Positions 36,504 through 47,055 of a DNA stretch of 64,000 nucleotides are shown here, one piece after another (position 1 is the first letter of the stretch; the number at the start of each line of letters is the position of its first letter). Position numbers and translations under genes: made by a program. Origin of the DNA: Lyophyllum atratum (taxonomy: Eukaryota; Basidiomycota; Agaricomycetes; Agaricales; Lyophyllaceae). The notes under the pieces were generated by a model. That model did not search any database and was not told where the DNA came from. It was given only the letters and a program-made list of their open reading frames with translations. The DNA is taken from contig JACGCN010000010.1 in NCBI GenBank assembly GCA_014905825.1, positions 1,178,001 through 1,242,000 on the forward strand, written 5' to 3'.

Positions 36504-37461
36504 TTAGCCTAAATGACCGAGACATACATAGGTTCCAAGATGTGCAGTTCTACCACACCACGAGGATGCGGCTGTTGTGGAAGTGATCTTGACATCCGAC
36601 TGGAATTTGATTAGTGGTCAGCAATATGAGTGTCTTTAGAGAGGTACTGACATATGTAATGGGACCAAAGTTGAACGGGACATTCGTCAGCTAAGCGGAG
36701 TTAATACGATGTGAGATACGAGAGTATATGCATCATGACGCGTGACACAAACCTCAGCAGCAAAAATGGCTCTACAAGGGCAGCACTTGTCAGGGACATC
36801 GTTATACTTTTCAGACTATAACTAAACTCACCGGTTCATGGTGTTTCCTGTGACATTCAGAGTGGTGCTTGCAGATTTACCATTGCTAGATAGGTTGCAA
36901 GTCCAAACAGTGCCAGACTGTTGATTAATGTATTAACCTCAGCTTCGTCAAGAAGGCCAACATTGAAACAGGTGTTCACGGATGTGAAAGAGAAATGAAC
37001 TGTGTCCCCAGGATTGACGTTAAAGCCGTTACCCCATGGCAAGGAAGGTGTCCCATAGAAGCCATCCCCTATGGCACCAGTATCAGCCACAGACTCTGCA
37101 CGACACATTACACCAAAGCTTTACCAATCCACCATACTCCACTTCTACCGTCGAGGACGGCTTGGAGGACCCCGTTTCCGCTTTGAAGTCCGGGCCAGAC
37201 ATAGGGAGTTCCTGTAAGATAACATTATGAAGATGGAGGCCGACGTCGAGACACAACGTACCCCTAGCCTGGGGCAACTTTGGAACGATCATGTCCCCAG
37301 ACATAGCGGTGAACGTGCTAAAATAAGATATATGGCCCCTCGAAGGCTACGATATTGAAGCTCGCGAGGACTAACACTCCATTCCACTCTACGGTATACC
37401 AGTTTGCGGCATGGACAGAGAGAAGCAGAAGACTGAGCGAGAGGGCGACAAAGGCTAGCAT
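36504..37461 (-). CDS. Secreted eqolisin-like (peptidase G1-fold) protein
   Basis: Eight exons (37461-37376, 37317-37262, 37211-37125, 37095-36980, 36917-36832, 36771-36753, 36690-36652, 36599-36504) encode 194 residues. The start MLAFVALSLSLLLLSVHA is a signal peptide. The mature chain reads NWYTVEWNGVTFTAMSGDMI, VLDGRSGVWWIG, PSLPWGNGFNVNPGDTVHF, GTVWTCNLSSNGKSAS, and NVPFNFGPITYSDVKITS. This block order resembles fungal concanavalin-fold secreted proteins related to peptidase G1 (VP...G, W-G, GD-V, NFGP-ITY). I do not see the full catalytic Gln/Glu set, so proteolytic activity is not claimed. Two exons are very short (19 and 39 nt). Confidence 0.72.
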
Positions 37462-37904
37462 GATCAGCCAAAAGCAGGCCGACAATCTTCACTTGAGCGA
37501 TTTTATGAGCACATAACGGGCCGCCAGCGGGCGAAAGCGGCAAGGTGACCTCGATCGGCATGTGTGGAAGAAGTTAAGGAAGTGAAGAGGATTATCCGTG
37601 GTGTCATGAGGACGCGATTAGGATTCAAAAAACCGAACTTCAGGCAAAGTCACGGAGGATAGAATTAAAGCGGTTTCGTCGCTGTATACGACCAGATCAC
37701 CCAAGAGCTGATATTCGTGAGCAGGCCTCGGCCGACTGAGGAGCAACGGAGACAGATGTCAAGTTCCGGGTTTTGGCGACAACCGCTCTGCCGGTAAAGA
37801 GATCCAAACAAATTACATCGCTCTCAACGCTGGCAACGAACCTTCTCCTTCCTTCTCGTTCCTAATACTTGACCCATCCCGGATATCTTTCTGGACCTGC
37901 AGGA
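37462..37904. promoter_or_regulatory. Divergent intergenic promoter region
   Basis: The gap between the eqolisin-like gene (minus) and KGD2 (plus). No particular element is recognised. Confidence 0.4.
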
Positions 37905-39831
37905 ATGCTTTCAAAACAGATCATCGCAGTAGCGCGTGGTCGCGGTCTGCTGTACGCCAAGCATGCCCGAACAATGGCTCCGAGCCTCACTCGAGGATGG
38001 TATGCACATCCTTCTTGACACGAAGCTTTCATAATCCGGGAGGGAATAGGGACATTGCTAGTGCTCATGCGCGAATTGCGAAATTCCACTCGTCGAACCT
38101 GCTCCAGGGTATGTTTCATTTCCCCCCGGACCGATAGACGCGCATCTCAACTATCCTTCCCTCCCAGCCGAGACCGTCAAGGTCCCTCAAATGGCAGAGT
38201 CTATCACTGAAGGAACATTGAAGACATGGACGAAGAAAGAGGGTGATATGGTTGCTGCTGACGAGGAAATTGCGACCATTGAGACTGACAAGGTGCATAC
38301 ATAAACGTGCACTTTACCAGTATATGGAATTCATAATCTTGTTTCCAGATCGACGTTTCCGTAAATGCTCCTCAGGCCGGAAGAATCGTCAAGCTTCTTG
38401 CGCAGGAGGATGACACAGTGACGGCTGGACAGGACCTCTTTGTCCTTGAGCCTGGTGAAGGCGAAGGTGCGTACTTTGTCAAATGATAGTACTTAAATAG
38501 TCTCGTTAACTGTCATAAATTTCCACAGCCGCTGCCCCTCCGCCGCCTAAAGAAGAGAAAGAAGAGAAACCCCCCACTGACGAGAGCAAAGCAAAAGACG
38601 CTACAGAACCAGCAGACCAGCAGGTAATCAAGGACCTCCCGCAACCCCCGAAACCCGCTGAGACCGACAAGAAGGCTCCTCCTCCTCCTAAAGAAGAACC
38701 TAAAGGCAAGGAGTCCAAGAAGGAAGACCCTACAAAGAAAGTGGAGGAGACCACTAAAAAAGAGAAGAAGCCCGAGAAGGGCGAGAAGGCACAGATCCCT
38801 CCTCCTAGCACGCGACCTATCCCTGGAAACCGGAATGAGACCAGAGTGCGTCATACCTTAGCCTGCCCCCTTCAGACCGGAACTGACCTGAAGCTCTTCG
38901 CAGGTGAAAATGAACCGCATGCGTCTGCGCATCGCCGAGCGCCTGAAGGAGTCGCAGAACGCCGCCGCCGCGCTTACAACGTTCAACGAAATCGACATGT
39001 CGTCGCTCATGGAGATGCGTAAGAAGTTCAAGGACGTGGTGCTGAAGGAGCATGACGTCAAACTTGGGTATATGAGCGCGTTCGCCCGGGCTTGTACACT
39101 TGCGTTAAAGGAAATCCCGGGTGCGAATGCGTCGATCGAGGGCGACGAGATCGTGTATCGCGACTATGTCGATTTGAGCGTTGCAGTCGCAACGCCCAAG
39201 GGCTTAGTGACACCGGTTGTGAAGAATACGGAAACCATGAATTTCGTCGACATCGAGAAGGAGATCGCGTTCATGGGAAAGAAGGTAGAGCTTGCATCAA
39301 ACTCTCGGAGTGTACGGTTCTCATTTTGTTGTTAGGCCAGAGATGGCAAGCTTACCCTTGAGGACATGGCTGGCGGAACCTTCACCATGTAAGTTTCTTT
39401 TCCCTCTGTCGCGAATCCAGCTTACAATATCCCTTCACAGCTCCAACGGCGGTGTATTTGGATCATTGTACGGTACCCCCATCATCAATTTGCCTCAAAC
39501 CGCTGTTCTTGGTGCGTCTCCCCGTTACAGTCAGCGTACATCCAGTTGACCATGACTCTCGCCTTCCTATTTGCGTTGTTTCTCCACGTAACCACAGGCA
39601 TGCATACCATCAAAGACAGGCCCGTAGTCGTGGATGGCCAGATCGTCATTCGTCCGATCATGATCGTCGCTCTCACCTATGACCATCGCGTGTTGGACGG
39701 TCGGGAAGCTGTTACTTTCCTTGGTACGTCTCCACCCCTTCCACGTTTGTGATCCTTGTGAGACTCACGTATTATTTCTAGTGAAAGTCAAGGACTATCT
39801 CGAAGACCCCAGGAAGATGCTGCTCGCTTAG
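37905..39831 (+). CDS. KGD2: Dihydrolipoyllysine succinyltransferase (2-oxoglutarate dehydrogenase E2)
   Basis: Ten exons (37905-37999, 38050-38108, 38168-38292, 38349-38466, 38529-38845, 38904-39284, 39336-39388, 39441-39511, 39598-39723, 39782-39831) encode 464 residues. The first 50 residues are basic and helical ([18 protein letters not shown]), a mitochondrial presequence. The lipoyl domain follows ([18 protein letters not shown], with the lipoylated lysine in IETDKIDVSV). Next is a long Pro/Lys/Glu linker, then the catalytic domain ([60 protein letters not shown]). The active-site motif is YDHRVLDG with His and Asp. It is the core of the 2-oxoglutarate dehydrogenase complex of the citric-acid cycle. 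Confidence 0.96.
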
Positions 39832-40127
39832 AGATTGTCACATACTAGTAGACATAATATGCATGGATGGGATATCAACGTACAGAGCCGGGGTAGTTAA
39901 TTATTTGACTCGTTTTCTTACCTTCTCAATCTACATTCATCTTTAATGCGTGGTTGGCGTGGCTGGGCGCGCTCGTGGTGAAAGCCGATTTGCACCAGAG
40001 TAGGAGCGATGTACATGCCAGGCACAGAATACCTTGGCGGTTATCGCTTTGCATGGCGAGAATGTAACTCTCACTATCTGTCCACGCGCTGAATAATTTG
40101 GGTCTTAGACGTCGAGACGATACTATA
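39832..40127. other. Intergenic, 3' of KGD2
   Basis: No gene is seen between the KGD2 stop codon and the edge of the inverted duplication. Confidence 0.4.
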
Positions 40128-40129
40128 CT

Positions 40130-40225
40130 TAAGCCCCCCGATAATATCCTGACATTAAGCACTTGCAGTGGGGCAAAGACAACTTAGTATTCTCTGGCCC
40201 ACTACTAAGCCGCTGGCTTGTGTAG
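40130..40225 (+). pseudogene. Old Yellow Enzyme 3'-end fragment
   Basis: This piece carries the sense of the final exon of the 33992-35586 gene: ccccgataatatcctgac, then cagtggggcaaagacaac, and ctctggcccactactaagcc at the stop. Short deletions remove the part corresponding to LSVGYTDY. It is a passenger of the inverted duplication and cannot encode an enzyme. Confidence 0.88.
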
Positions 40226-40470
40226 GAGCTTGTACTCTATATGTATCATGTTTTCAAATGTTTCGACGGTCTCGTGTTGGGCAGTAATTTACAGTAGATT
40301 GAGTATAAACAGTCGAGAACAGCCGGAGGTCGGTTGTAAGGATGCGATAAAAGTGAAAAAGTTGGTGCATTGATTGCTCTACTGGTCTAGTAATTCTGCG
40401 AGAGGACATGGTTTAGAGCGAACAGAAGCTGCTAATGAGTATACGCACTGTAACTGGTCTGTCCAAGTCC

Positions 40471-41769
40471 CTAACCATAAGCGACGCGTGGGCACACGGT
40501 CGTATTCAATATGCCCCGGGCGTGGAGGCGCGGTAGACTCCTCAAAATCATTCCAATGTATAGCTTCTGAGACCTATGCTCCCTCCTCGGATCTAGCTCA
40601 TTTCCGTTGAGCCATGCGGAGATGGTGACGACCCGCTTGAGACAGGGAAATACTTCAAGATTAGAAAGCACCTCATCAAATCCACCCCACAGCTGATACA
40701 TTTCCTTCAGATCCGTGGATTCAGCGAGATGCCTTATAGTGAGATCCTCCAGCAGGAAAGACTTGCTAGGGTGCGTTATGAGACCTCTCAAGGCCTGAAG
40801 TGACCAAGGGATCGGGGTCAAACCCGAGTCTTTTACACCCAAACCCCAAACCTCCAATGATCGTAGAGTTGGGGAGATACTCAGGCCTATCTGATGCGTG
40901 TCTGTTGAACACATCAACGGAGAACCTAGAACGTCAGGCTGGTGTATCAACGCACTGGTAAAATTAGAATGGAGGTTGCCTTCGACCTTCCACTTGAGCC
41001 GTTGTAGCGTTGGGCCACACAGTCTCTTTAGTTCCAAACTGGTGAATATTTCGTCATCGAAATCCTCCAAGGTGAGCCTTTGCAGGTGAGTTAGGTCCAT
41101 CGTGGAGGATAGGGTTTTGAGAAGTGATCGTTGACGTGGCCCGGCGCTCATCGAGAGTGAGGCTATGCGAGGTTTATCGAATGCGATGTCATGTTCACTG
41201 GGAACGGGTTCCGCGTAGATGACTTCGGACCCTGGTAGCAGTAGCTCTCTGAGCTGCCTTATGCGAGAGAAAATGATAAGGGGGACTCTAAGGCACTGTT
41301 CAAGCTCGACCGTGCTGAGGTTCGGCGATTGCAAGATGCGAAGGAAGGAGACCTGTAGTTCGGGCGAGAATTTTTGCCAATCTATAAGTGCCCAGGGTTC
41401 TCCCGGAGGAAGTTTCAAACGGAGAGCTCTCAGACTGCCGATAGGGAGCAAGTCAAGAAGCGGTGGAAGTCTTTCTTCGCAAAAGATGAAACTGATAGTA
41501 AAAGTCACTGCTCGCGTCGACCTGTGGGGCTCCAGAATCAAGATCCGGATGTAATGTCCAATATGTGGACTTCGTGTAAGGACTTCGCGCAGCCTTCGAC
41601 ATCGACCTACGTGAGTGGAGATGGTGATTTGTCGGAAGAGTCGGGCTTGACATGGTTCTACGAAACAACGAGCGACCGTAGAGCATGCCATTAGAGTCAA
41701 GTGATCGTGCTTTGGAAGTTCATCTAGGATGCAGCTGAAGATGTCTTGAGGAATCGCCGTAAACGACAT
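40471..41769 (-). CDS. F-box protein, copy B (intact)
   Basis: A single open frame of 432 residues starts MSFTAIPQDIFSCILDELP, the F-box core that binds Skp1, followed by TLMACSTVARCFVEPCQARLF. The rest is leucine-rich (SPNLSTVELEQCLRVPLII, IRQLRELLLPGSEV, LQRLTLEDFDDE) and ends PRLHARGILNTTVCPRVAYG. The frame is open upstream to 41928, but I chose the internal methionine because it aligns with the start in copy A and leaves room for a promoter shared with the divergent gene at 41891. It is the full-length counterpart of the interrupted copy A. Confidence 0.85.
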   Translation of the reverse strand: MSFTAIPQDIFSCILDELPKHDHLTLMACSTVARCFVEPCQARLFRQITISTHVGRCRRLREVLTRSPHIGHYIRILILEPHRSTRAVTFTISFIFCEERLPPLLDLLPIGSLRALRLKLPPGEPWALIDWQKFSPELQVSFLRILQSPNLSTVELEQCLRVPLIIFSRIRQLRELLLPGSEVIYAEPVPSEHDIAFDKPRIASLSMSAGPRQRSLLKTLSSTMDLTHLQRLTLEDFDDEIFTSLELKRLCGPTLQRLKWKVEGNLHSNFTSALIHQPDVLGSPLMCSTDTHQIGLSISPTLRSLEVWGLGVKDSGLTPIPWSLQALRGLITHPSKSFLLEDLTIRHLAESTDLKEMYQLWGGFDEVLSNLEVFPCLKRVVTISAWLNGNELDPRREHRSQKLYIGMILRSLPRLHARGILNTTVCPRVAYG

Positions 41770-41890
41770 CGAAGCAGCGAGGAGTTTTTGTTGCAAGTCG
41801 CTGTTATAGATGAGTCGATGTTTGCGGTCGGCATCGATGACTTCTATCGGAGATGGAAAGTAGAGTTGCTTAGACACCACACCGACTCCC
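41770..41890. promoter_or_regulatory. Short divergent promoter between two F-box genes
   Basis: Only about 120 bp separate the two start codons chosen. The right edge of the duplicated segment (41810) lies inside it, so F-box copy B has a different upstream sequence from copy A. Confidence 0.5.
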
Positions 41891-43231
41891 ATGGTGCTCA
41901 CTATTCCAATTCCCTTGGAGATACTCATTCAAATCGTCGAACACCTACCTCTCGACTCAGATGCGGATTGGTTGTTCTTGTCACGATGTTCAAGGCTTTC
42001 CCGCGCTTTCGTGACACCTTGCCAAAGCCGTCTATTCTCGAATATCCACTTCTCTTCATACAAGGGCGCATCCCGATGCCGGAGACTTCATAATGTCCTT
42101 ACACAATCGCCTCATCTTGCTTCTTTCATCCGTACACTTGTCATCCAGAACGGGTGGACGACGCAGATGGAGCCTAAGATGCAGAGGGTTATGTGGGCCT
42201 TGACCGAACCAACGCTTCCTCAGGTCCTCGATATGCTGCCAGCGTTGCAACTCCTTTATCTCAATTCCAGCACCACAAAACTTTTGAAGTGGAACGATAT
42301 GGGTCCCGCTCTCCAAACCTCTCTCCTCCGCCTCTTCACGTTGCCCAGCCTGACTTGCATCCGGCTTCGGAATATGAAAGTACCTCCCACAATTTTTTGT
42401 TCTTCTTCCCAACTCGCGGATTTGGGGCTGTTCCGGTCGGAACTCGATCCACCGGAGTATTTGAAACCAACCTCAACACCTCCGGTCATACCGACTGCAC
42501 CCAATCCAGACAAACCTCGACCCCATTCCCTTTCGATTACATCAGAGGTAGCCGGCGCAGTTCTGGAGCATCTATCCACAGCGTTGGATATATCATTGTT
42601 AAAAGAACTGGTCCTGACAGACGGAGACTCGGGTCTCGGTGCCGTCGCAGATATCCTTGGGCTCTGTAGCCCATCCTTGGTGCGATTCGTGTGGATTTTC
42701 CCGAAGTTTAGTAACTTTATGACTGATCACAAAGCGGCCGAAGGTATGTATCTTTCCATTTTGCTCAATTGACTAAAGTCAACCCGATGTCTCATAGCAA
42801 GCCCCCTCACACTCTCGCCGGGGCTACGGTCATTGGAGGTCTCTATCTGGGACTGGTTGAACCACAGAGAAACGATGCCGCCCTTCATCTGGGTCCTTCA
42901 TACTTTGAGGGCTGTTAGTTCTCAGGCCGAAAGCCCTAACCTTCAAGAAATCACTTTGGGGATCACTGTCGATCCCTTTTATCACTACGATAATCTCGTG
43001 CGGTTGGAGTTTTGGGAAGACTTGGACAACCTGCTTACAACTGGTGATGTATTCGGGAAGCTACGACGTGTCACGACGGCCATATACCACCCGCAACCAC
43101 CGGACGAAAAGGAGGTCAACGATAAGTGGACAAACCCGATGCCTCTTCGCTTACCCCGTTTGGCGTCTCGCGGGATGTTGCTCGTTACAAACCAAGTAGG
43201 GACCAGTAGGCTTCGTTTGACGATGTTCTGA
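41891..43231 (+). CDS. F-box-like/leucine-rich protein
   Basis: Two exons (41891-42743 and 42798-43231) encode 428 residues. The N-terminus IPIPLEILIQIVEHLPLDSD resembles an F-box helix pair, followed by LSRCSRLSRAFVTPCQSRLF, which aligns with the TVARCFVEPCQARLF region of the neighbouring F-box proteins. Later leucine-rich parts include LPALQLLYLNSSTTKLL, LPSLTCIRLRNMKVPP and LRSLEVSIWDWLNH. It appears to be a diverged member of the same local family, suggesting a small F-box cluster. The target is unknown. Confidence 0.75.
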
Positions 43232-44425
43232 CTGAAATACCAATTTTTTCCCCGTTCAGAAACTGCCTTCAGTCACTGGATGGAAGCCCCAAAAACTCAA
43301 TAGCTTTACTATACGGTAAAACCAGCGTTGTGTATCAAAATTCTCGGACAAATCCAAGTCACAGTCGTCAATACCTCCCCCGCGTATCTGGCTTGAACTG
43401 CCCTTGGCTGGTGATCGTACACCCTATTTCCGCTGGCACTACCGCTTCTCTGATGAAAGGCTTCCACATAGCTGTTCTGCGGGCCATAGCGCGGTTCTCA
43501 GCTTATCTCATGTTTTGCAAGCTAGGAGTCTGGCGTCTCTTGCTGGGGTAAGTGATGACATCAAGTTATTTACGTAACGATTGAGGCAACACGTGGTGGC
43601 TGTGTTGGCGTAAGCACCATTTGATCATCGCTTGCAATCGCAACGTAGAAGTCGAGGTCAGTCTTTCACTCGCGTCGCCCACCGTGTTCTCTGTCGGACC
43701 AAATCCGATCCCTTTTCTTAGATGCTGACTCACTCACATTAATCTTGGTAAAGATTACTCAGACCCGATTAAGGTGTGATCAAAGCCTACCGTGCCACTA
43801 AGGATGGTGACAACGAAAGCTACCTCGTCGGAGGCGTTGCGGCATTCAACATTCAACGTGCCCTTACAGACGTGGTTCATCGGTTATCTCAGGAATGTCT
43901 CGTCGCAGAACCTCGTGCTATTCCTGACGGTCTGACGAAATGGCGGTTGCACTTAGTGTTGGGTATACCGATTATCCTGCGGTAGAGTATTGAGCTGTAT
44001 GGATAGGATGTACTCAAGAGAGCGATAATTAAACGTTCCCGGCAAGTTGTAATTGAGCGATCTGTACGCGCATTGCTTTTGCTTGATACGCTGTATAGTG
44101 AATCTAGTTGTGGCCCATAACATGCTGTGGGGGAAAATGGTAACAGGTTTACTTTTGTGGGTAGATTTGAATGGCCAGCTTGCTCAATCACATAGTTGTG
44201 TATTGCGAATTCGGCGGGATCGCGAACCTTGTCTTTGTCGACCTTGGATAAGTGTATGATCTCTCAGCCTTTCTCCCCTCGCATATGTAACGGACGGCCT
44301 CATGGACACTCACACCATTCAACGAAGAGGTGCTCTTACCCTGCTGATTTAACTTCACCTGCGAGCTTCGCGACAGACACCAGCGCGGCGCAAGCCTTTA
44401 GGGTTCGGTAGGAGCGAAATATCAT
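43232..44425. other. Intergenic
   Basis: No gene is recognised. A 69-codon open frame at 43776-43985 has no supporting features. Confidence 0.4.
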
Positions 44426-44532
44426 GGCCGTGTGGCGAAATGGCATCGCGTCTGACTACGATAGGAACCCATGATCTATTGGCTATAATTATCGGCATCA
44501 GGAGATTGCAGGTTCGACCCCTGTCTCGGTCA
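44426..44532 (+). tRNA. tRNA-Arg (anticodon ACG) with intron
   Basis: The cloverleaf can be drawn: acceptor GGCCGTG with CTCGGTC (one G-T and one T-T pair), a D-arm GCG/CGC, an anticodon stem TCTGA/TCAGG with loop CT-ACG-A, and a T-arm GCAGG-TTCGACC-CCTGT. A 35-nt intron (44462-44496) lies one base 3' of the anticodon, the standard eukaryotic place. Discriminator base is A. A T-run follows at 44559. Anticodon ACG would read CGN arginine codons after A-to-I editing. The acceptor mismatch leaves some chance that it is a degenerate copy. Confidence 0.7.
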
Positions 44533-44558
44533 CTTTCATGTAGATACTAGATAAAATC

Positions 44559-44567
44559 TTTTTTTTT
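44559..44567 (+). terminator. RNA polymerase III T-run terminator
   Basis: A run of nine T residues lies 26 nt after the tRNA discriminator base, as expected for pol III termination. Confidence 0.65.
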
Positions 44568-44624
44568 CGTCTCCACAAGATCAGAGCACCATTCAATTAT
44601 GGCTTCTAAATTCTGACTCTTGCC

Positions 44625-45516
44625 TAAGGCTCCAACCGTACTATCTATTTACCATATATATACAGTAGGTACCGTATATGTTTACGTATATGTATAGGCC
44701 TGTTCGAAAAATTGTCCTATACAGTAGATATACAGTATAGCATATGGTTATACTGTTAATTTTTCCCGTACAGTAAATCAGTGGCTTTCCTGGGGCCTAG
44801 GTTGATTTCGCAGTGATAGGTCGCAATCGAGGAGGTGTCAGCAAATGACGAGAGAACGAGGCCTGTTTTTGGACAAGGCGTAACCAAAAACACCTCTCGG
44901 ATCGGGCTTGGCCTATTTTTAGATCGTCCACAGCGAGCTACTCCAAAATTGTAACACGTTGTGCGCGTTCTTCTGACACATCTCAGTGACAAGTCTCATT
45001 CTTTGTGAGCAGAGCCATTTAGACTGTCAGGTCAGACCCTGGACAATGCAGGGAACATGTCCCTTTCATAAGCAAGCAATTTCGAACTTACATGTCCAGG
45101 TTGATTGAAGATCGGTCGTCCTTGGGTCGTCCTCCGCATAATAATTTATTGCTCAAAATTTTGAGGTAGTTTTAGGTAGTTTTACGAGACTTTTTGGCCA
45201 TACCAGCAACAACTGTATCCGTCGAGCGCACCTCCTCAAAATTACGACACACTGCATCTCAGCGGATCTCAGCAGCCCCTGGAAGGCCGAGACAATCAGT
45301 CAAGATCTGTTGTCGAAGGTATGGATTCGGTCGGGGTTATTTGATGTCAACGAGCCCAAGGTTCCGGTCGGAAAGCATGGCTCGATCTGACCCTATAACA
45401 ACTGTCTACATCATACCGTATAACCATATATATACTGTATATACACACTAAATAACTGTATCCGTATATCTAGGCCCTTGGTCGTATACGGATACAGTAC
45501 GGTTGGAGCCTTACGA
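44625..45516 (+). mobile_element. Internally deleted hAT-family DNA transposon
   Basis: Perfect 18-bp terminal inverted repeats (taaggctccaaccgtact at 44625-44642 and its complement at 45496-45513) bound about 890 bp. The flanks ctcttgcc (44617-44624) and gtcttgcc (45517-45524) match in 7 of 8 bases, like the 8-bp target duplication of hAT elements. If these are the duplication, the right end has three extra bases (cga). AT-rich palindromic subterminal blocks with tatactgtatata-type words lie at both ends. Only the 3' tail of a transposase remains inside, so the element is non-autonomous. Confidence 0.82.
45194..45390 (+). pseudogene. hAT transposase C-terminal dimerisation domain, frameshifted
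   Basis: LAIPATTVSVERTSSKLR is the start of the hAT C-terminal dimerisation motif. A single-base frameshift follows, after which the expected continuation reads ISADLSSPWKAETISQDLL and SKVWIRSGLFDVNEPK, then a stop at 45388-45390. The N-terminal zinc finger and catalytic parts are absent. Confidence 0.85.
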
Positions 45517-45524
45517 GTCTTGCC

Positions 45525-47055
45525 TCAATTGACATTTCGTGTCAGTGATCGTGCTAGGTGCGTCGGTCAAGCAGAGTCAAGTGGCCAAGCTAGTCGGCCT
45601 TCATACTTCACTCGATGGAAATGATTTCTTATACTCGCTCTGATGTCTTTGCTAAGTGGCCTTATCGATGTCCACGACACCAGACTCGACTTAACAAGGC
45701 GGACGTACTGAGGACGAATGACTGAACTACGATATCTTTGACATGTGCTGCGCAGCGCCTAGCGCGGAGACACTGATAACATTACCTGCTCGTGGACACC
45801 CAAAACAGGACTCTTGGGCAGAGGGCGAAAGGCGTGTGGGAGGAGAAGGTGTTGGAAAAGGTAGTGATGGCAAGTTTCCAACGACGATCGCGGAGTGGGA
45901 TACGCCGAGGTAAAGCAAGGCAGATTGACAAGATATCCGCTATTCTTGTTGGGACTTGGTGTGGTAAAACGAAGTACATAGTCCACCTACGTGGACATGG
46001 GACATGAGGAAGTGTCACGGATAGGAAAGAGTGGAACACAATAGTTACTGACTTGGGGTAGAGGAGAATGACAAAACACTTCGTGCAAGTGATTGATGAA
46101 CGCCACTTTGACGTTGTGCATTGTTGAGTTGGTCGTTGTACCGGTCAAAGCTGGGCCGACCCGGTGCTCGAGAAGGACAACAAGGATAGATTGCGTGTTG
46201 TTATGTAGTGCATATCGTAACGTGAACTGTCATTGACATCGCGCAAGCATGCATAGCTTAAGAAGCCTCAGCAAGGCTGGACAACCACACTCAGAGAGAG
46301 ATTGAAATCAAAGCTAGCACGAGACGAGAGGAGCCGCGCCAAAGAGAGCTGTACTGGAAGTGTCATAGAGTTCTGAGTTATGGGTGGGGCAGCAGGGGGT
46401 TGGGGTGGAGATGTCAAAGCAAGGGAGATGCCCATTTTGGTCTTAGGGGCGTGTTGATGAAAAGAAGCTCACGTTGCCTCTTGCGAAGTCAGAAGGCGAC
46501 GTCTGATGTCGATGTTTTTTGGGGTGGGTCGTCGCGAGGTTGTCTTGGTTGCGTTTGTGTCGGCGAGAAGAGACTCTGGCTCGTGCACGGAGGACGAGTG
46601 CATGCGTGCGTGCAGGCGTCGAGGAGGGCGACAATCACGGCACCGCCTCGTGGGTTGGATTCGGAGCGGGAGGCGATCTCGATCTCGGGGGAGTTAGGCG
46701 AAAGTGGAGTGATTGATCGGACTCCGGAAGAGCTTATTCAGCAATTTGGGATGGAAACGAAGGAAACGTGGCTCCATTGTGCACAGAAAAAAAAGCCAAA
46801 GCTGGACAATGAGTAGGGTCGGGAGCGCAGGGATGCGGCGCAGTGGCAACGGAGAGCAGTAGAATGGACTATTATGCAGAGAACAAGAGGTGAATGTTCC
46901 TGAATTGGAGTCATGTGGCGGGAGAGCGCCACTTAAAAACAACAGAGTCAAACAAGTGTGAGAGCGATTTGACACCTTTTTCGCACTCCTTCGACCACAA
47001 TCGCCTGCTCTCCTCCACGTTCCTCCTCCTCCTCCCGCCTCTCTGCCTCGCAAAC
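45525..47055. other. Intergenic / 5' region of PNRC-like gene
   Basis: No supported gene. An open frame at 46400-46816 has no recognisable features and lies in G-rich sequence just upstream of the next gene, probably promoter or 5' leader. Confidence 0.4.

Larger units (their letters stand above)
40128..41810. repeat. Inverted segmental duplication, copy B
   Basis: Reverse complement of 32373-34100. One edge is ctgttataga at 41801-41810, matching tctataacag in copy A. The other lies near 40130, where the Old Yellow Enzyme similarity ends. Together the two copies bracket a block of about 6 kb (34.1-40.1 kb). Confidence 0.9.

Noticed and set aside
43776..43985. 69-codon open frame (ATKDGDNESYLVGGVAAFN)
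   Set aside because: Short, no homologue recognised and no flanking exons found.
45420..45480. AT-rich palindromic words as an origin or terminator
   Set aside because: They lie inside the hAT element ends and are better explained as subterminal repeats for the transposase.
46400..46816. Open frame of 138 codons before the PNRC-like gene
   Set aside because: Rich in Gly/Arg/Ser from G-rich DNA; no motif and no splice support.
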